DNA of 28,167 bases from an uncultured Bacteroidota bacterium (GTDB lineage Bacteria > Bacteroidota > Bacteroidia > Bacteroidales > P3), in contig UQXW01000028.1 of assembly GCA_900545215.1 (NCBI GenBank), positions 1-28,167 on the forward strand. Reading direction: 5' to 3'. This document shows positions 1 through 7,057 of this stretch, piece after piece (within the stretch, counting starts at the first letter, position 1; the number at the start of each line of letters is the position of its first letter). The position numbers and the translations under genes are program-made. The notes under the pieces are model-generated. The model worked only from the letters and a program-made list of their open reading frames with translations. It was not told where the DNA came from and did no database searches.

Positions 1-3
1 CAT

Positions 4-13
4 TCACCTCCTT
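4..13 (-). promoter_or_regulatory. Unusually strong Shine-Dalgarno sequence for a gene to the left
   Basis: Read on the minus strand this is AAGGAGGTGA, a full match to the anti-SD tail of 16S rRNA, followed at once by ATG at 3-1. Bacteroidota genes rarely use strong SDs, and no other gene here has one like it. The ATG at 3-1 is very close to the SD, so the true start could also lie further left, outside the window. It suggests that the operon reading leftward from the GNAT gene continues with another gene. Confidence 0.4.
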
Positions 14-53
14 CTCTTCCGATTGATTTTTTCTTCCGCCGTTCTATTTTTCT

Positions 54-87
54 CAAACGCCATTCCGTGAAAATGGAATGGCGTTTG
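54..87. other. Perfect 13-bp inverted repeat (RNA hairpin)
   Basis: CAAACGCCATTCC (54-66) pairs without mismatch to GGAATGGCGTTTG (75-87) around an 8-nt loop. It lies between the GNAT stop (113) and the SD of the next leftward gene. Neither strand has a T-run directly after the stem, so it is not a classical intrinsic terminator. It may be an mRNA-stabilising or processing stem, or a U-tract-less terminator. The structure is certain from the sequence; its function is not. Confidence 0.6.
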
Positions 88-112
88 CTTATGGCGGATT
101 AAGGATTGCGGA

Positions 113-679
113 TTATTCTCCGATGTAGGGTTGTCGATAAACGACGGTATATAGGGTTTGAACCATTTTGTCGAATGTTGCTTTGTCCGTTTGTGCGTTA
201 CGGCTTGCCATGATGTGCATTTCGAGGCTTTGTTTCGTTTTGTCGTATGGCGGTTGTATGTATTTATATGGCAATATTTCAAAGTCATGACGGCGATAAA
301 ATTCTATGCGTCGGCGTGCTTGTTGCGTTTCCGGTAGTTCCACTTCAAAGATAATGGGCTTTTGCATTTTGTTTTTCAGAAGTTGCAATACCTCGGAGCC
401 TGTTCCCCTGCCTCTTACGGTTTCGGATATGGCGAAGTGTTCGATGTAGGCGAATGTATCGAAGTCCCAAAGGCTTATTATGCCTATGACTTGCTCGTTT
501 TCGTCTTTTATGAGATTGAAAACGAAGGGTGCTTCTTTCGAAAGGTGCTTCATTTGCGAGAAATCCCTTCGTTCGTCTTCGGGAAAGGAGGTTTCGTAAA
601 TGTGTTTTGCCTTGTTTTCTTCCTCTTGTAGTGTTTCGCAGCCGAGAGAGTACAATGGCTGCAAGTATATTGCTGTCAT
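113..679 (-). CDS. GNAT family N-acetyltransferase
   Basis: A 188-residue protein with the GNAT fold pattern. The central strand and acetyl-CoA pyrophosphate-binding loop read RGRGTGSEVLQLL (motif A, consensus R/QxxGxG/A). Before it is IEHFAISETV, and after it the FYRRHDFEI motif B tyrosine-containing strand. Family members transfer an acetyl group from acetyl-CoA to an amine or to protein N-termini; the substrate cannot be read from the sequence. It is the last gene of a leftward set: the sigma factor stops 7 nt upstream of this ATG (679-677), so the two are probably co-transcribed. The C-terminal ~40 residues after the last GNAT strand are not recognised. The ATG start is unambiguous. Confidence 0.85.
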   Translation of the reverse strand: MTAIYLQPLYSLGCETLQEEENKAKHIYETSFPEDERRDFSQMKHLSKEAPFVFNLIKDENEQVIGIISLWDFDTFAYIEHFAISETVRGRGTGSEVLQLLKNKMQKPIIFEVELPETQQARRRIEFYRRHDFEILPYKYIQPPYDKTKQSLEMHIMASRNAQTDKATFDKMVQTLYTVVYRQPYIGE

Positions 680-686
680 TCGGTTA

Positions 687-1295
687 TTATTGTAGTTCTT
701 TGCAATTTTTCACCAACTGCAAGAGAAATTCTTTTGCACGAAAGAGTTTGGCTTTGACCGTTCCTATCGGCATTTGCAGTTGTTCGGAGATTTCTTCGTA
801 TGTCTTTTCGTCGAAGTATCGCAGTTCTATCAAAATCCTGTAATGAGGCTTCAAACGGGATACTATATCCCGCATGGCAGCTTTCTTTTGCCTATCGATA
901 ATGCTTTCTTCGGGGTCGAGGTTTTCGGAGGCTATGTTTATGCCGATTTCTTCTCCGTCTATGTCTGTGTAGAGGCTGTCCATGGAAACGGTAACGGTGC
1001 GTTTCTTTCTGATGTAATCTATGCAGTTATTGGTAGCTATGCGGAACAGCCATGTGCTGAATGCGAAGTTGGGGGTGTATGAACCGATTGCTCTGAAAGC
1101 CTTGCCGAAGGCTTCTATGGTCAAATCCTCCGCATCGGTGGTGCTGCCTGTCATCTTCAAAAGCATATAATATACGGGGTCTCTATACGTCTTCATCAAG
1201 GCGGCGTAGGCTTTCTGATCGCCCTCGTCCCTCGCTCTGACCACCAATTCGTAGTCTTTGTTTGCTTTATCCGACAGATTGCAATTTGCTTTCAT
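687..1295 (-). CDS. RNA polymerase sigma factor, ECF (sigma-70 family)
   Basis: A 202-residue ECF sigma factor. Region 2 includes the core-binding and -10-recognition helices (DAEDLTIEAFGKAF, then FSTWLFRIATNNCIDYIRKK). Region 4 is a helix-turn-helix (TYEEISEQLQMPIGTVKAKLFRAKEFL). The open frame also allows a GTG at 1298, but the ATG at 1295-1293 overlaps the glycosyltransferase TGA by one base (TGATG), a typical coupling junction, so I chose ATG. No anti-sigma or FecR-like gene is adjacent; the partners in the transcript are a glycosyltransferase upstream and an acetyltransferase downstream. It probably drives an envelope-stress or surface-sugar regulon, but nothing in the window shows its targets. 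Confidence 0.9.
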   Translation of the reverse strand: MKANCNLSDKANKDYELVVRARDEGDQKAYAALMKTYRDPVYYMLLKMTGSTTDAEDLTIEAFGKAFRAIGSYTPNFAFSTWLFRIATNNCIDYIRKKRTVTVSMDSLYTDIDGEEIGINIASENLDPEESIIDRQKKAAMRDIVSRLKPHYRILIELRYFDEKTYEEISEQLQMPIGTVKAKLFRAKEFLLQLVKNCKELQ

Positions 1296-2440
1296 CACAC
1301 TTTTCGGCTGAACAACGATATTATTCTCATTTTCGCATCGAAGAACAAGAAGTATATCTCGAACAGAGGTGCAAAAAGGTGTATTTTTTTAACGCCCAAA
1401 CGCTTGCACACCTTGAAATATACAATCATCTGCAAAATGAATTTCAGCAACAATGCGAGAATGATGTATTGGTATGGGAACGCCAAAAGTGCAAGACTTA
1501 TTACACCGGCGTAGAACAAAAAAGCCGATAAGGGTAATAAGGAGAGCAGAAATTTATGTTTGAATTTGAAGAAACGACGGCTTGCAAGTCTTTCCTTTTT
1601 CAACTTTCTCCAATCGCTTTTGTTACGTTTTTGTTCAAAGGTTACGAAACTTTCGGGAGCGAGTGCGACGGTTGTGTTTTGCGAATTTGCAACGCTGCTG
1701 ATGAAGATGTCATCATCGCCGAGCGTAAGGTTGTAATGTTTGGTAAATCCGCCTGCCTTGAAGAACAAATCCTTTTTGTATGCGAGGTTTCTGCCGTCTC
1801 CCATATAGGGTTGGCCGCAAAGGGCAAGTCCAATGTAATTTATTGCCGTTCTTACGTTGTCGTATTGAACCACCTTGTTGAACAAGCCTTTGCTTTGTTT
1901 GCAGTAAGCATATCCGAGAACGATGGATTTCCGTTTCGTGAAGTTCGACATCATGTTTTTCAGCCAATCGAATCCTGCTGGTTGGCAGTCGGCATGGCTC
2001 AACACCACATAGTCGTATTTTGCTGCCTTTATGCCCAAGGAGATGGGGAATTTTCTGCCCTTGAACTTGTTTACGTTCTCTACGATGTTCACCATCTTCA
2101 AGTTGGGGTATAGTTTGGAAAAGGCTTTCAGCACATATTCGGTATCGTCTGCCGAAGCGTCGTTCACAACTATAACTTCAAACTCCGGATAATCCTGTTC
2201 CAAGAAAAAGGCAAGCTTGTCTTTCAGGTTGTATTCCTCGTTCTTTGTCGCTATAACGACGGAAACACCCGGCAAAGCGGCATTGTCTGATTGTGTTTCT
2301 TTCTCCGCTTTCCTGCGATTGAAGAATGCCTTACGGCAAACGACAAAATAATAAACGCCTTGCACGATTAAAAACAATGCAACGCAAGCCAAAATAACCC
2401 ATACCGCCAATGTGGGTCGATAATGCAGAAATTCCATCAT
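1295..2440 (-). CDS. Membrane glycosyltransferase, family 2 (GT-A)
   Basis: About 381 residues. It has one N-terminal membrane helix (residues ~12-36), a cytoplasmic GT2 domain (VSVVIATKNEE, VIVVNDASADDT, the SHADCQP metal/nucleotide motif, and a GDDDIF acidic segment), and two C-terminal hydrophobic segments. Family 2 enzymes move a sugar from a nucleotide-sugar to a lipid- or polymer-linked acceptor at the inner face of the membrane. The frame opens at a TTG (2461), but a -7 promoter element lies at 2466-2459, so transcription should begin near 2452. The ATG at 2440 (or 2437) is therefore the likely start. It heads the glycosyltransferase-sigma-GNAT transcript. The sugar and acceptor are unknown. 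Confidence 0.85.
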   Translation of the reverse strand: MMEFLHYRPTLAVWVILACVALFLIVQGVYYFVVCRKAFFNRRKAEKETQSDNAALPGVSVVIATKNEEYNLKDKLAFFLEQDYPEFEVIVVNDASADDTEYVLKAFSKLYPNLKMVNIVENVNKFKGRKFPISLGIKAAKYDYVVLSHADCQPAGFDWLKNMMSNFTKRKSIVLGYAYCKQSKGLFNKVVQYDNVRTAINYIGLALCGQPYMGDGRNLAYKKDLFFKAGGFTKHYNLTLGDDDIFISSVANSQNTTVALAPESFVTFEQKRNKSDWRKLKKERLASRRFFKFKHKFLLSLLPLSAFLFYAGVISLALLAFPYQYIILALLLKFILQMIVYFKVCKRLGVKKIHLFAPLFEIYFLFFDAKMRIISLFSRKV

Positions 2441-2458
2441 CAGTATCGATTTTTCGGG

Positions 2459-2466
2459 CAAAAGTA
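2459..2466 (-). promoter_or_regulatory. Bacteroidota -7 element for the glycosyltransferase operon
   Basis: TACTTTTG on the minus strand matches TAnnTTTG. A good -33 TTTG at 19-21 nt is not evident. Its position supports the ATG at 2440 over the TTG at 2461. Confidence 0.55.
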
Positions 2467-2488
2467 TCCTTTATTCAAGTTTTAGCAT

Positions 2489-2496
2489 TACCTTTG
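2489..2496 (+). promoter_or_regulatory. Bacteroidota -7 element for the tgt operon
   Basis: TACCTTTG matches TAnnTTTG, about 40 nt upstream of the tgt ATG (2537). The -33 region is only weakly matched. It is divergent from the glycosyltransferase promoter, and the two elements are about 22 bp apart. Confidence 0.65.
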
Positions 2497-2536
2497 TACA
2501 AAGAAATTATAAACGCTTTTTGTTGATAACTCGAAG

Positions 2537-3667
2537 ATGAAATTCAAATTACTCTATGTTTCAAACGATTGTAACGCCCGTGTCGGAGAGATGGAAACGG
2601 CACACGGAACGATTGAAACGCCGATATTCATGCCGGTAGGCACCATCGGCTCCGTCAAAGCGGTACATTGCAGCGAACTCGACAAACAAATTCACGCCCA
2701 AATAATACTCGGCAATACTTATCATCTATATCTCCGTCCCGGATTGGACGTTATCCGCAAGGCGGGAGGCATACAGAAGTTCAATTCGTGGAACAAACCC
2801 ATGCTTACCGACAGCGGCGGCTTTCAGGTCTATTCTCTCGGTCACAGACGCAAACTTACGGAAGAGGGTTGCGTGTTCCGTTCCCATATAGACGGTTCGA
2901 AACATGTTTTCACGCCAGAAAGAGTAATCGACATCGAGAGAACATTGGGTGCGGATATAATAATGGCATTCGATGAATGCACGCCGTATCCGTGCGAGTA
3001 CGATTACGCAAAGAAATCCCTTGATTTGACAAATCGTTGGTTGGACAGATGTGTCAAAAGGTTCAAAGAAACAGAATGCGAATACGGATATGAACAAAGC
3101 CTTTTCCCGATTGTTCAAGGCAGCGTGTATAAGGATTTGAGGAAAAGGAGTTGCGAATACGTCTCTTCCTTCGACTGCGAAGGCAATGCGATAGGCGGTT
3201 TATCCGTCGGGGAACCTGTGGAGCAGATGTACGAACTCACGGAATTGTGTTGCGACATTCTTCCCAAGGATAAGCCGAGGTACCTGATGGGAGTGGGTAC
3301 TCCGATAAATCTTTTGGAGGGAATAGCTCGCGGAGTGGATATGTTCGATTGTGTAATGCCTACCAGAAACGGACGGAACGCCATGTTGTTCACAAGCGAG
3401 GGCATAATGAACATGAGGAACGAGAAATGGAAAACCGATTTCTCGCCGATAGACCCGAACGGAACGGCGGAAGTGGATACTCTTTACACGAAAGCATACC
3501 TCAGACACTTGTTCATATCGCAGGAAATACTCGCTTTGCAGATTGCAAGCATACATAATTTGAGTTTTTACCTCGAACTTATGCGTCAGGCAAGGCAACA
3601 CATAATCGAAGGCGACTTTTTGAGTTGGAAGAACCGCATGGTGGAAAAATTGGGACGCAGATTGTAG
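2537..3667 (+). CDS. tgt: tRNA-guanine transglycosylase (queuine tRNA-ribosyltransferase)
   Basis: A 376-residue enzyme that swaps guanine-34 of GUN-anticodon tRNAs for preQ1 in queuosine synthesis. Clear motifs: TDSGGFQVYSL with Asp92 (general acid/base position), GGLSVGEP, PRYLMGVGTP, and FDCVMPTRNGRN with Asp271 (the nucleophile position). The usual zinc site near the C terminus (CxCxxC after an Asp-Pro) is absent: after DP (306-307) the three cysteine positions are Gly309, Ala311 and Asp314, although the partner His340 in SIHNLSFYL is kept. Length is normal. The zinc-less form is, as I recall, common in Bacteroidota Tgt. It is first in a plus-strand run with the permease gene starting 12 nt downstream. 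Confidence 0.96.
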   Translation: MKFKLLYVSNDCNARVGEMETAHGTIETPIFMPVGTIGSVKAVHCSELDKQIHAQIILGNTYHLYLRPGLDVIRKAGGIQKFNSWNKPMLTDSGGFQVYSLGHRRKLTEEGCVFRSHIDGSKHVFTPERVIDIERTLGADIIMAFDECTPYPCEYDYAKKSLDLTNRWLDRCVKRFKETECEYGYEQSLFPIVQGSVYKDLRKRSCEYVSSFDCEGNAIGGLSVGEPVEQMYELTELCCDILPKDKPRYLMGVGTPINLLEGIARGVDMFDCVMPTRNGRNAMLFTSEGIMNMRNEKWKTDFSPIDPNGTAEVDTLYTKAYLRHLFISQEILALQIASIHNLSFYLELMRQARQHIIEGDFLSWKNRMVEKLGRRL

Positions 3668-3679
3668 AGACGGGGAGCA

Positions 3680-4786
3680 ATGAGCAGGGGACGGAAGAAG
3701 TATATCATCGCCAACATACTGGACATTTACATCATCAGAAAGCTCTTGGTAACTTTCTTTGTGTCCGTCGGCTTGATCAGTCTCATAATAATAGTGTTCG
3801 ATTTGTCGGAAAAGTTGGACGATTTCATCTCTAACAATGCACCGATCAAAGGTTTGATATTCGATTACTACCTTAATCTCGTTCCACACTTCGTAAACAT
3901 GTACGGATACCTCTTTTTCTTTATCTCCGTAGTGTTTATATGTTCCAAGCTCGCCTCTCGCAGCGAAACCATTGCCGTTTTGAGCAGCGGAATCAGCTTC
4001 AGAAGATATATGTTGCCCTTTGTCGTCAGTGCCGTTCTCATAGGCGTGATGAATTTATGGCTGAGCAATATATTGATACCCAAATTGAACGTACCGAGAC
4101 TGAATTACGAAAGAACGTACTACCGCGACCCTTTCCACAATCAGTATCACGATATACACATACAGGTGGAAAAAGATAAGCAAATCTACATTCAATACTA
4201 CAATAACGAGAGAGTAACCGGCTATAAGTTCACCCGTGAAATTTTTTCCGAAGGCGTAATCACACAAAAGATACATGCAGAACAAATAACCTACGATTCC
4301 GTTTCCAAGGATTGGATAATGAAGAATTACAACATAAGAAACATCGACGGTTTGCAAGAAACAATCGAACAAGGCGGAGAAAAGCATATCGACATAGGGC
4401 TTCTGCCGCATGAGTTCAACATAAACCAAATCAAAACGGAGGTGTTGGATTATTCACAGTTGAATCGAGCAATAGAAAGAGAGCGAATGAGAGGCAGCAG
4501 TATAGTAACCGAGTTGCAGGTGGAGAAGTTTCAGAGACTCTTGAACCCGATTGCGTTCGTCATACTGACCGTCATAGGCGTTTCTTTGTCATCTCAAAAG
4601 AAGCGTGGCGGCACAGGCTTGAACCTTGCTTTCGGAATAACTCTGGCATTCAGCCTTATCTTGTTCATGAAAATGACAAAGGTTTTCGCAACCAATGCAA
4701 ACCTTCCGCCGGCTCTTGCTGTAGCCCTGCCATTGTTGATTTACGGAATAATTGCAGCCGTATTGGTTGCAAAAGCACCCAAATAA
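3680..4786 (+). CDS. LptF/LptG (YjgP/YjgQ) family permease
   Basis: A 368-residue inner-membrane protein with the LptF/G plan: three membrane helices near the N terminus (residues ~20-45, 60-85, 100-125), a large periplasmic domain (~130-275), then three C-terminal helices (~285-365). These permeases pair with the LptB ATPase to extract lipopolysaccharide from the inner membrane and pass it to the periplasmic bridge. The N-terminal IIANILDIYIIRKLLVTF and the QRLLNPIAFVILTVIGVSLS segment before the last helices are characteristic. The ATG is preceded by GGGGAG and lies 12 nt after tgt. I cannot tell LptF from LptG by eye. Confidence 0.9.
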   Translation: MSRGRKKYIIANILDIYIIRKLLVTFFVSVGLISLIIIVFDLSEKLDDFISNNAPIKGLIFDYYLNLVPHFVNMYGYLFFFISVVFICSKLASRSETIAVLSSGISFRRYMLPFVVSAVLIGVMNLWLSNILIPKLNVPRLNYERTYYRDPFHNQYHDIHIQVEKDKQIYIQYYNNERVTGYKFTREIFSEGVITQKIHAEQITYDSVSKDWIMKNYNIRNIDGLQETIEQGGEKHIDIGLLPHEFNINQIKTEVLDYSQLNRAIERERMRGSSIVTELQVEKFQRLLNPIAFVILTVIGVSLSSQKKRGGTGLNLAFGITLAFSLILFMKMTKVFATNANLPPALAVALPLLIYGIIAAVLVAKAPK

Positions 4787-4810
4787 AGTAATGCAAAAAC
4801 AAAAACATAT

Positions 4811-6313
4811 ATGATAAACGAGTTGATGAGTAAAGTGATGCAGAAGAGAATTCCTCAGATAGAGAACTACATGCATCACCCTGTGGAGGTTCAGGAAACC
4901 CTTTTGAAGGAACTTGTCGATACTGCGAAGAATACCGTCTGGGGACAGTTCTATGACTACAAATCGATCAAGACTTGGCAAGATTATAACGAAAGAGTAC
5001 CTGTCAACGACTACAACAGCCTGCTTCCTTTCTTTGAAAGAATACGACGTGGAGAAAACAACGTACTCTGGTCCTCCCAAATCAAATGGTTCTCCAAGTC
5101 TTCCGGAACGACTTCCACAAAATCCAAATTCATACCCGTAAGCGAGGAATGTCTCAACGGCTGTCATTACAAGGCCGGAAAGGACATGCTTGCTCTCTAT
5201 TGCTACAATCACCCCGAAACAAGGCTTTTCTCAGGAATGAATCTTGCACTCGGCGGTTCGAGACAGGAAAACGAAACGGGCAGCGACATCTTCTGCGGAG
5301 ACGTATCGGCAATCATAATAGACAACCTTCCTTTCTGGGCAGAGTTCTACCGAGTGCCTAAAAAGGAAATAGCTCTCATGCCGGAATGGGAAAGCAAGCT
5401 CGAACGCATGATAAGTTCCGTCATCACCTCCAACGTGGTCAGTCTTTCGGGAGTGCCTTCGTGGATGATGGTATTGTTGAAAAAGATAACGGAACGCACT
5501 TCCAAATCGATAGAAGACATCTGGCCGAACATAGAGGTTTATTTCCACGGAGGTGTCAGCTTTGTACCTTATCGCAAACAGTTCGAGGAGATATTGCCAT
5601 CGAGCATGAACTACATGGAAACCTACAATGCCTCCGAGGGTTTCTTTGGATTACAGGACAGAAGCGACTCCGACAGCATGCTTTTGCTGTTGGACTGCGG
5701 CATTTACTACGAATTCATACCGGTGGAGCAAATAGGGGAAAACAATCCCAAGGTTGTGCCGCTCTCAGAAGTCGAAGTCGGCAGGAATTACGCCATGTTG
5801 ATTTCAACCAATGCCGGTTTGTGGCGATACACCATAGGAGACACCATCGCTTTCACCGAAAAAACTCCATATCGCTTCAAAATCACCGGACGAACCAAGA
5901 ACTTCATCAACGCCTGTGGCGAAGAGGTAATAGTGGATAATGCCATAAAAGCACTGAACATCGCTTGCCGCGAAACCGATTCAAGCGTCAACGAATACAC
6001 AGGGGCTCCGCTTTTCGACCATGCCGAAAACAAGACACGTCATCAATGGGTCATGGAATTCGGCAAAGCACCTGCCGATATGCAACAGTTCACGGAAATA
6101 TTCGACAAGGCTCTCCAATCCGTCAACTCCGATTACGAAGCCAAGCGATACAAGAACCTCGTTCTGCAAATGCCGCAAATAATTTCCGCACCGCAAGGAA
6201 CGTTTTACAAATGGTTAAAAAACAAAGGCAAACTCGGAGGACAGCATAAAGTTCCGCGACTTGCCAACAACAGAGAATACATAGACGAAATCATAAAAAC
6301 GATAGAGGCATGA
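4811..6313 (+). CDS. GH3 family acyl-adenylating / acyl-acid amidosynthetase-like protein
   Basis: A 500-residue member of the GH3 (auxin-responsive promoter) family, part of the ANL adenylating superfamily. The ATP-binding loop is SSGTTSTKSKFIPV (residues 97-110). The adenylate motif is YNASEGFFGLQ, and the hinge to the C-terminal lid follows in ITGRTKNFINACGEEV. Plant GH3 enzymes adenylate jasmonate or auxin and couple it to amino acids; the substrate of bacterial members is unknown. It overlaps sufE by 4 nt (ATGA at 6310-6313), so the two are translationally coupled. The ATG at 4811 has only an A-rich leader, usual for this phylum. Confidence 0.88.
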   Translation: MINELMSKVMQKRIPQIENYMHHPVEVQETLLKELVDTAKNTVWGQFYDYKSIKTWQDYNERVPVNDYNSLLPFFERIRRGENNVLWSSQIKWFSKSSGTTSTKSKFIPVSEECLNGCHYKAGKDMLALYCYNHPETRLFSGMNLALGGSRQENETGSDIFCGDVSAIIIDNLPFWAEFYRVPKKEIALMPEWESKLERMISSVITSNVVSLSGVPSWMMVLLKKITERTSKSIEDIWPNIEVYFHGGVSFVPYRKQFEEILPSSMNYMETYNASEGFFGLQDRSDSDSMLLLLDCGIYYEFIPVEQIGENNPKVVPLSEVEVGRNYAMLISTNAGLWRYTIGDTIAFTEKTPYRFKITGRTKNFINACGEEVIVDNAIKALNIACRETDSSVNEYTGAPLFDHAENKTRHQWVMEFGKAPADMQQFTEIFDKALQSVNSDYEAKRYKNLVLQMPQIISAPQGTFYKWLKNKGKLGGQHKVPRLANNREYIDEIIKTIEA

Positions 6314-6738
6314 CAATAGAAGCCATAGAACAAGAAATCATAGATGAATTTGCCAATTTTGAAGATTGGATGGATAAATACGCCTACATCATAGAATTGG
6401 GACAGGAATGCCCTCTGATAGACGAGAAAGACAAAACGGAAGCCAACCTCATAAAAGGTTGCCAATCCCGTGTATGGGTAAGTGCCACCTTGAAAGACGG
6501 ACTTATGGACATAAAAGCCGACAGCGATGCCGTCATAACGAAAGGTATAATCACCCTTCTGCTACGCGTTTTCAACTTCCAGAAACCGGAAGACGTCTAT
6601 GCCGCCGACCTTAAATTCATCGACACCATCGGACTAAGCTCTCACCTCTCCCCTACCCGCTCCAACGGACTTTTAAGCATGATAAAGCAAATAAAACTCT
6701 ACGCCTTGGCGTTCACCCTCCAACAAAAGCAGGCATAA
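6310..6738 (+). CDS. sufE: Cysteine desulfuration protein SufE
   Basis: A 142-residue SufE-family protein. It accepts persulfide sulfur from the desulfurase SufS and passes it to the SufBCD scaffold for Fe-S cluster assembly. The acceptor loop KGCQSRVWV places the active cysteine at residue 51. The family's conserved C-terminal helices (GLSSHLSPTRSNGL) are present and length is normal. Its ATG overlaps the GH3 stop and the next gene starts 4 nt after its stop. The rest of the suf operon (sufS, sufBCD) is not in the window. Confidence 0.93.
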   Translation: MTIEAIEQEIIDEFANFEDWMDKYAYIIELGQECPLIDEKDKTEANLIKGCQSRVWVSATLKDGLMDIKADSDAVITKGIITLLLRVFNFQKPEDVYAADLKFIDTIGLSSHLSPTRSNGLLSMIKQIKLYALAFTLQQKQA

Positions 6739-6742
6739 AACA

Positions 6743-7057
6743 ATGAACAGAAAAGACATATTGCAAGACCGCATAATACAAGTTCTCAAAACAATTCACG
6801 ACCCCGAAATACCGGTCGATATTTACGAACTCGGACTTATATACAGCATAGACATAGACGACAACAATGACGTTCTCATAGTCATGACGCTCACTGCACC
6901 GAATTGTCCCGTTGCAGACAACCTCCCATTGGAGGTCGAAGAAGCCGTCAAACGCACCGAAGGCGTAAACAACGTACAAATCCAACTGACCTTCGAGCCT
7001 GCATGGTCTCCCGAGAAGATAAGCGATGAAGCGAAACTCGCCCTCGGGCTGCTCTGA
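6743..7057 (+). CDS. MIP18/DUF59 family Fe-S assembly protein (SufT-like)
   Basis: A 104-residue DUF59/MIP18 protein. The signature is IHDPEIPVDIYELGLIY near the N terminus, MTLTAPNCPVAD with the conserved cysteine, and a PAWSPEKISDEAKLALGLL tail. Family members (SufT, and eukaryotic FAM96/CIA2) help insert Fe-S clusters into target proteins. Lying directly after sufE supports that role here. Its 3' end overlaps the downstream permease frame by 32 nt. A PaaD-like role is unlikely because no phenylacetate oxygenase genes are nearby. Confidence 0.9.
   Translation: MNRKDILQDRIIQVLKTIHDPEIPVDIYELGLIYSIDIDDNNDVLIVMTLTAPNCPVADNLPLEVEEAVKRTEGVNNVQIQLTFEPAWSPEKISDEAKLALGLL

Noticed and set aside
1..20. 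Possible 3' end of a 16S rRNA gene (TCACCTCCTT on the plus strand)
   Set aside because: Only the ten anti-SD-like bases match; the bases before and after do not fit the conserved 16S 3' end. It is better read as an SD on the minus strand.
3200..3889. 229-codon minus frame over tgt and the permease
   Set aside because: Antisense to two recognised genes and without promoter or family signal.
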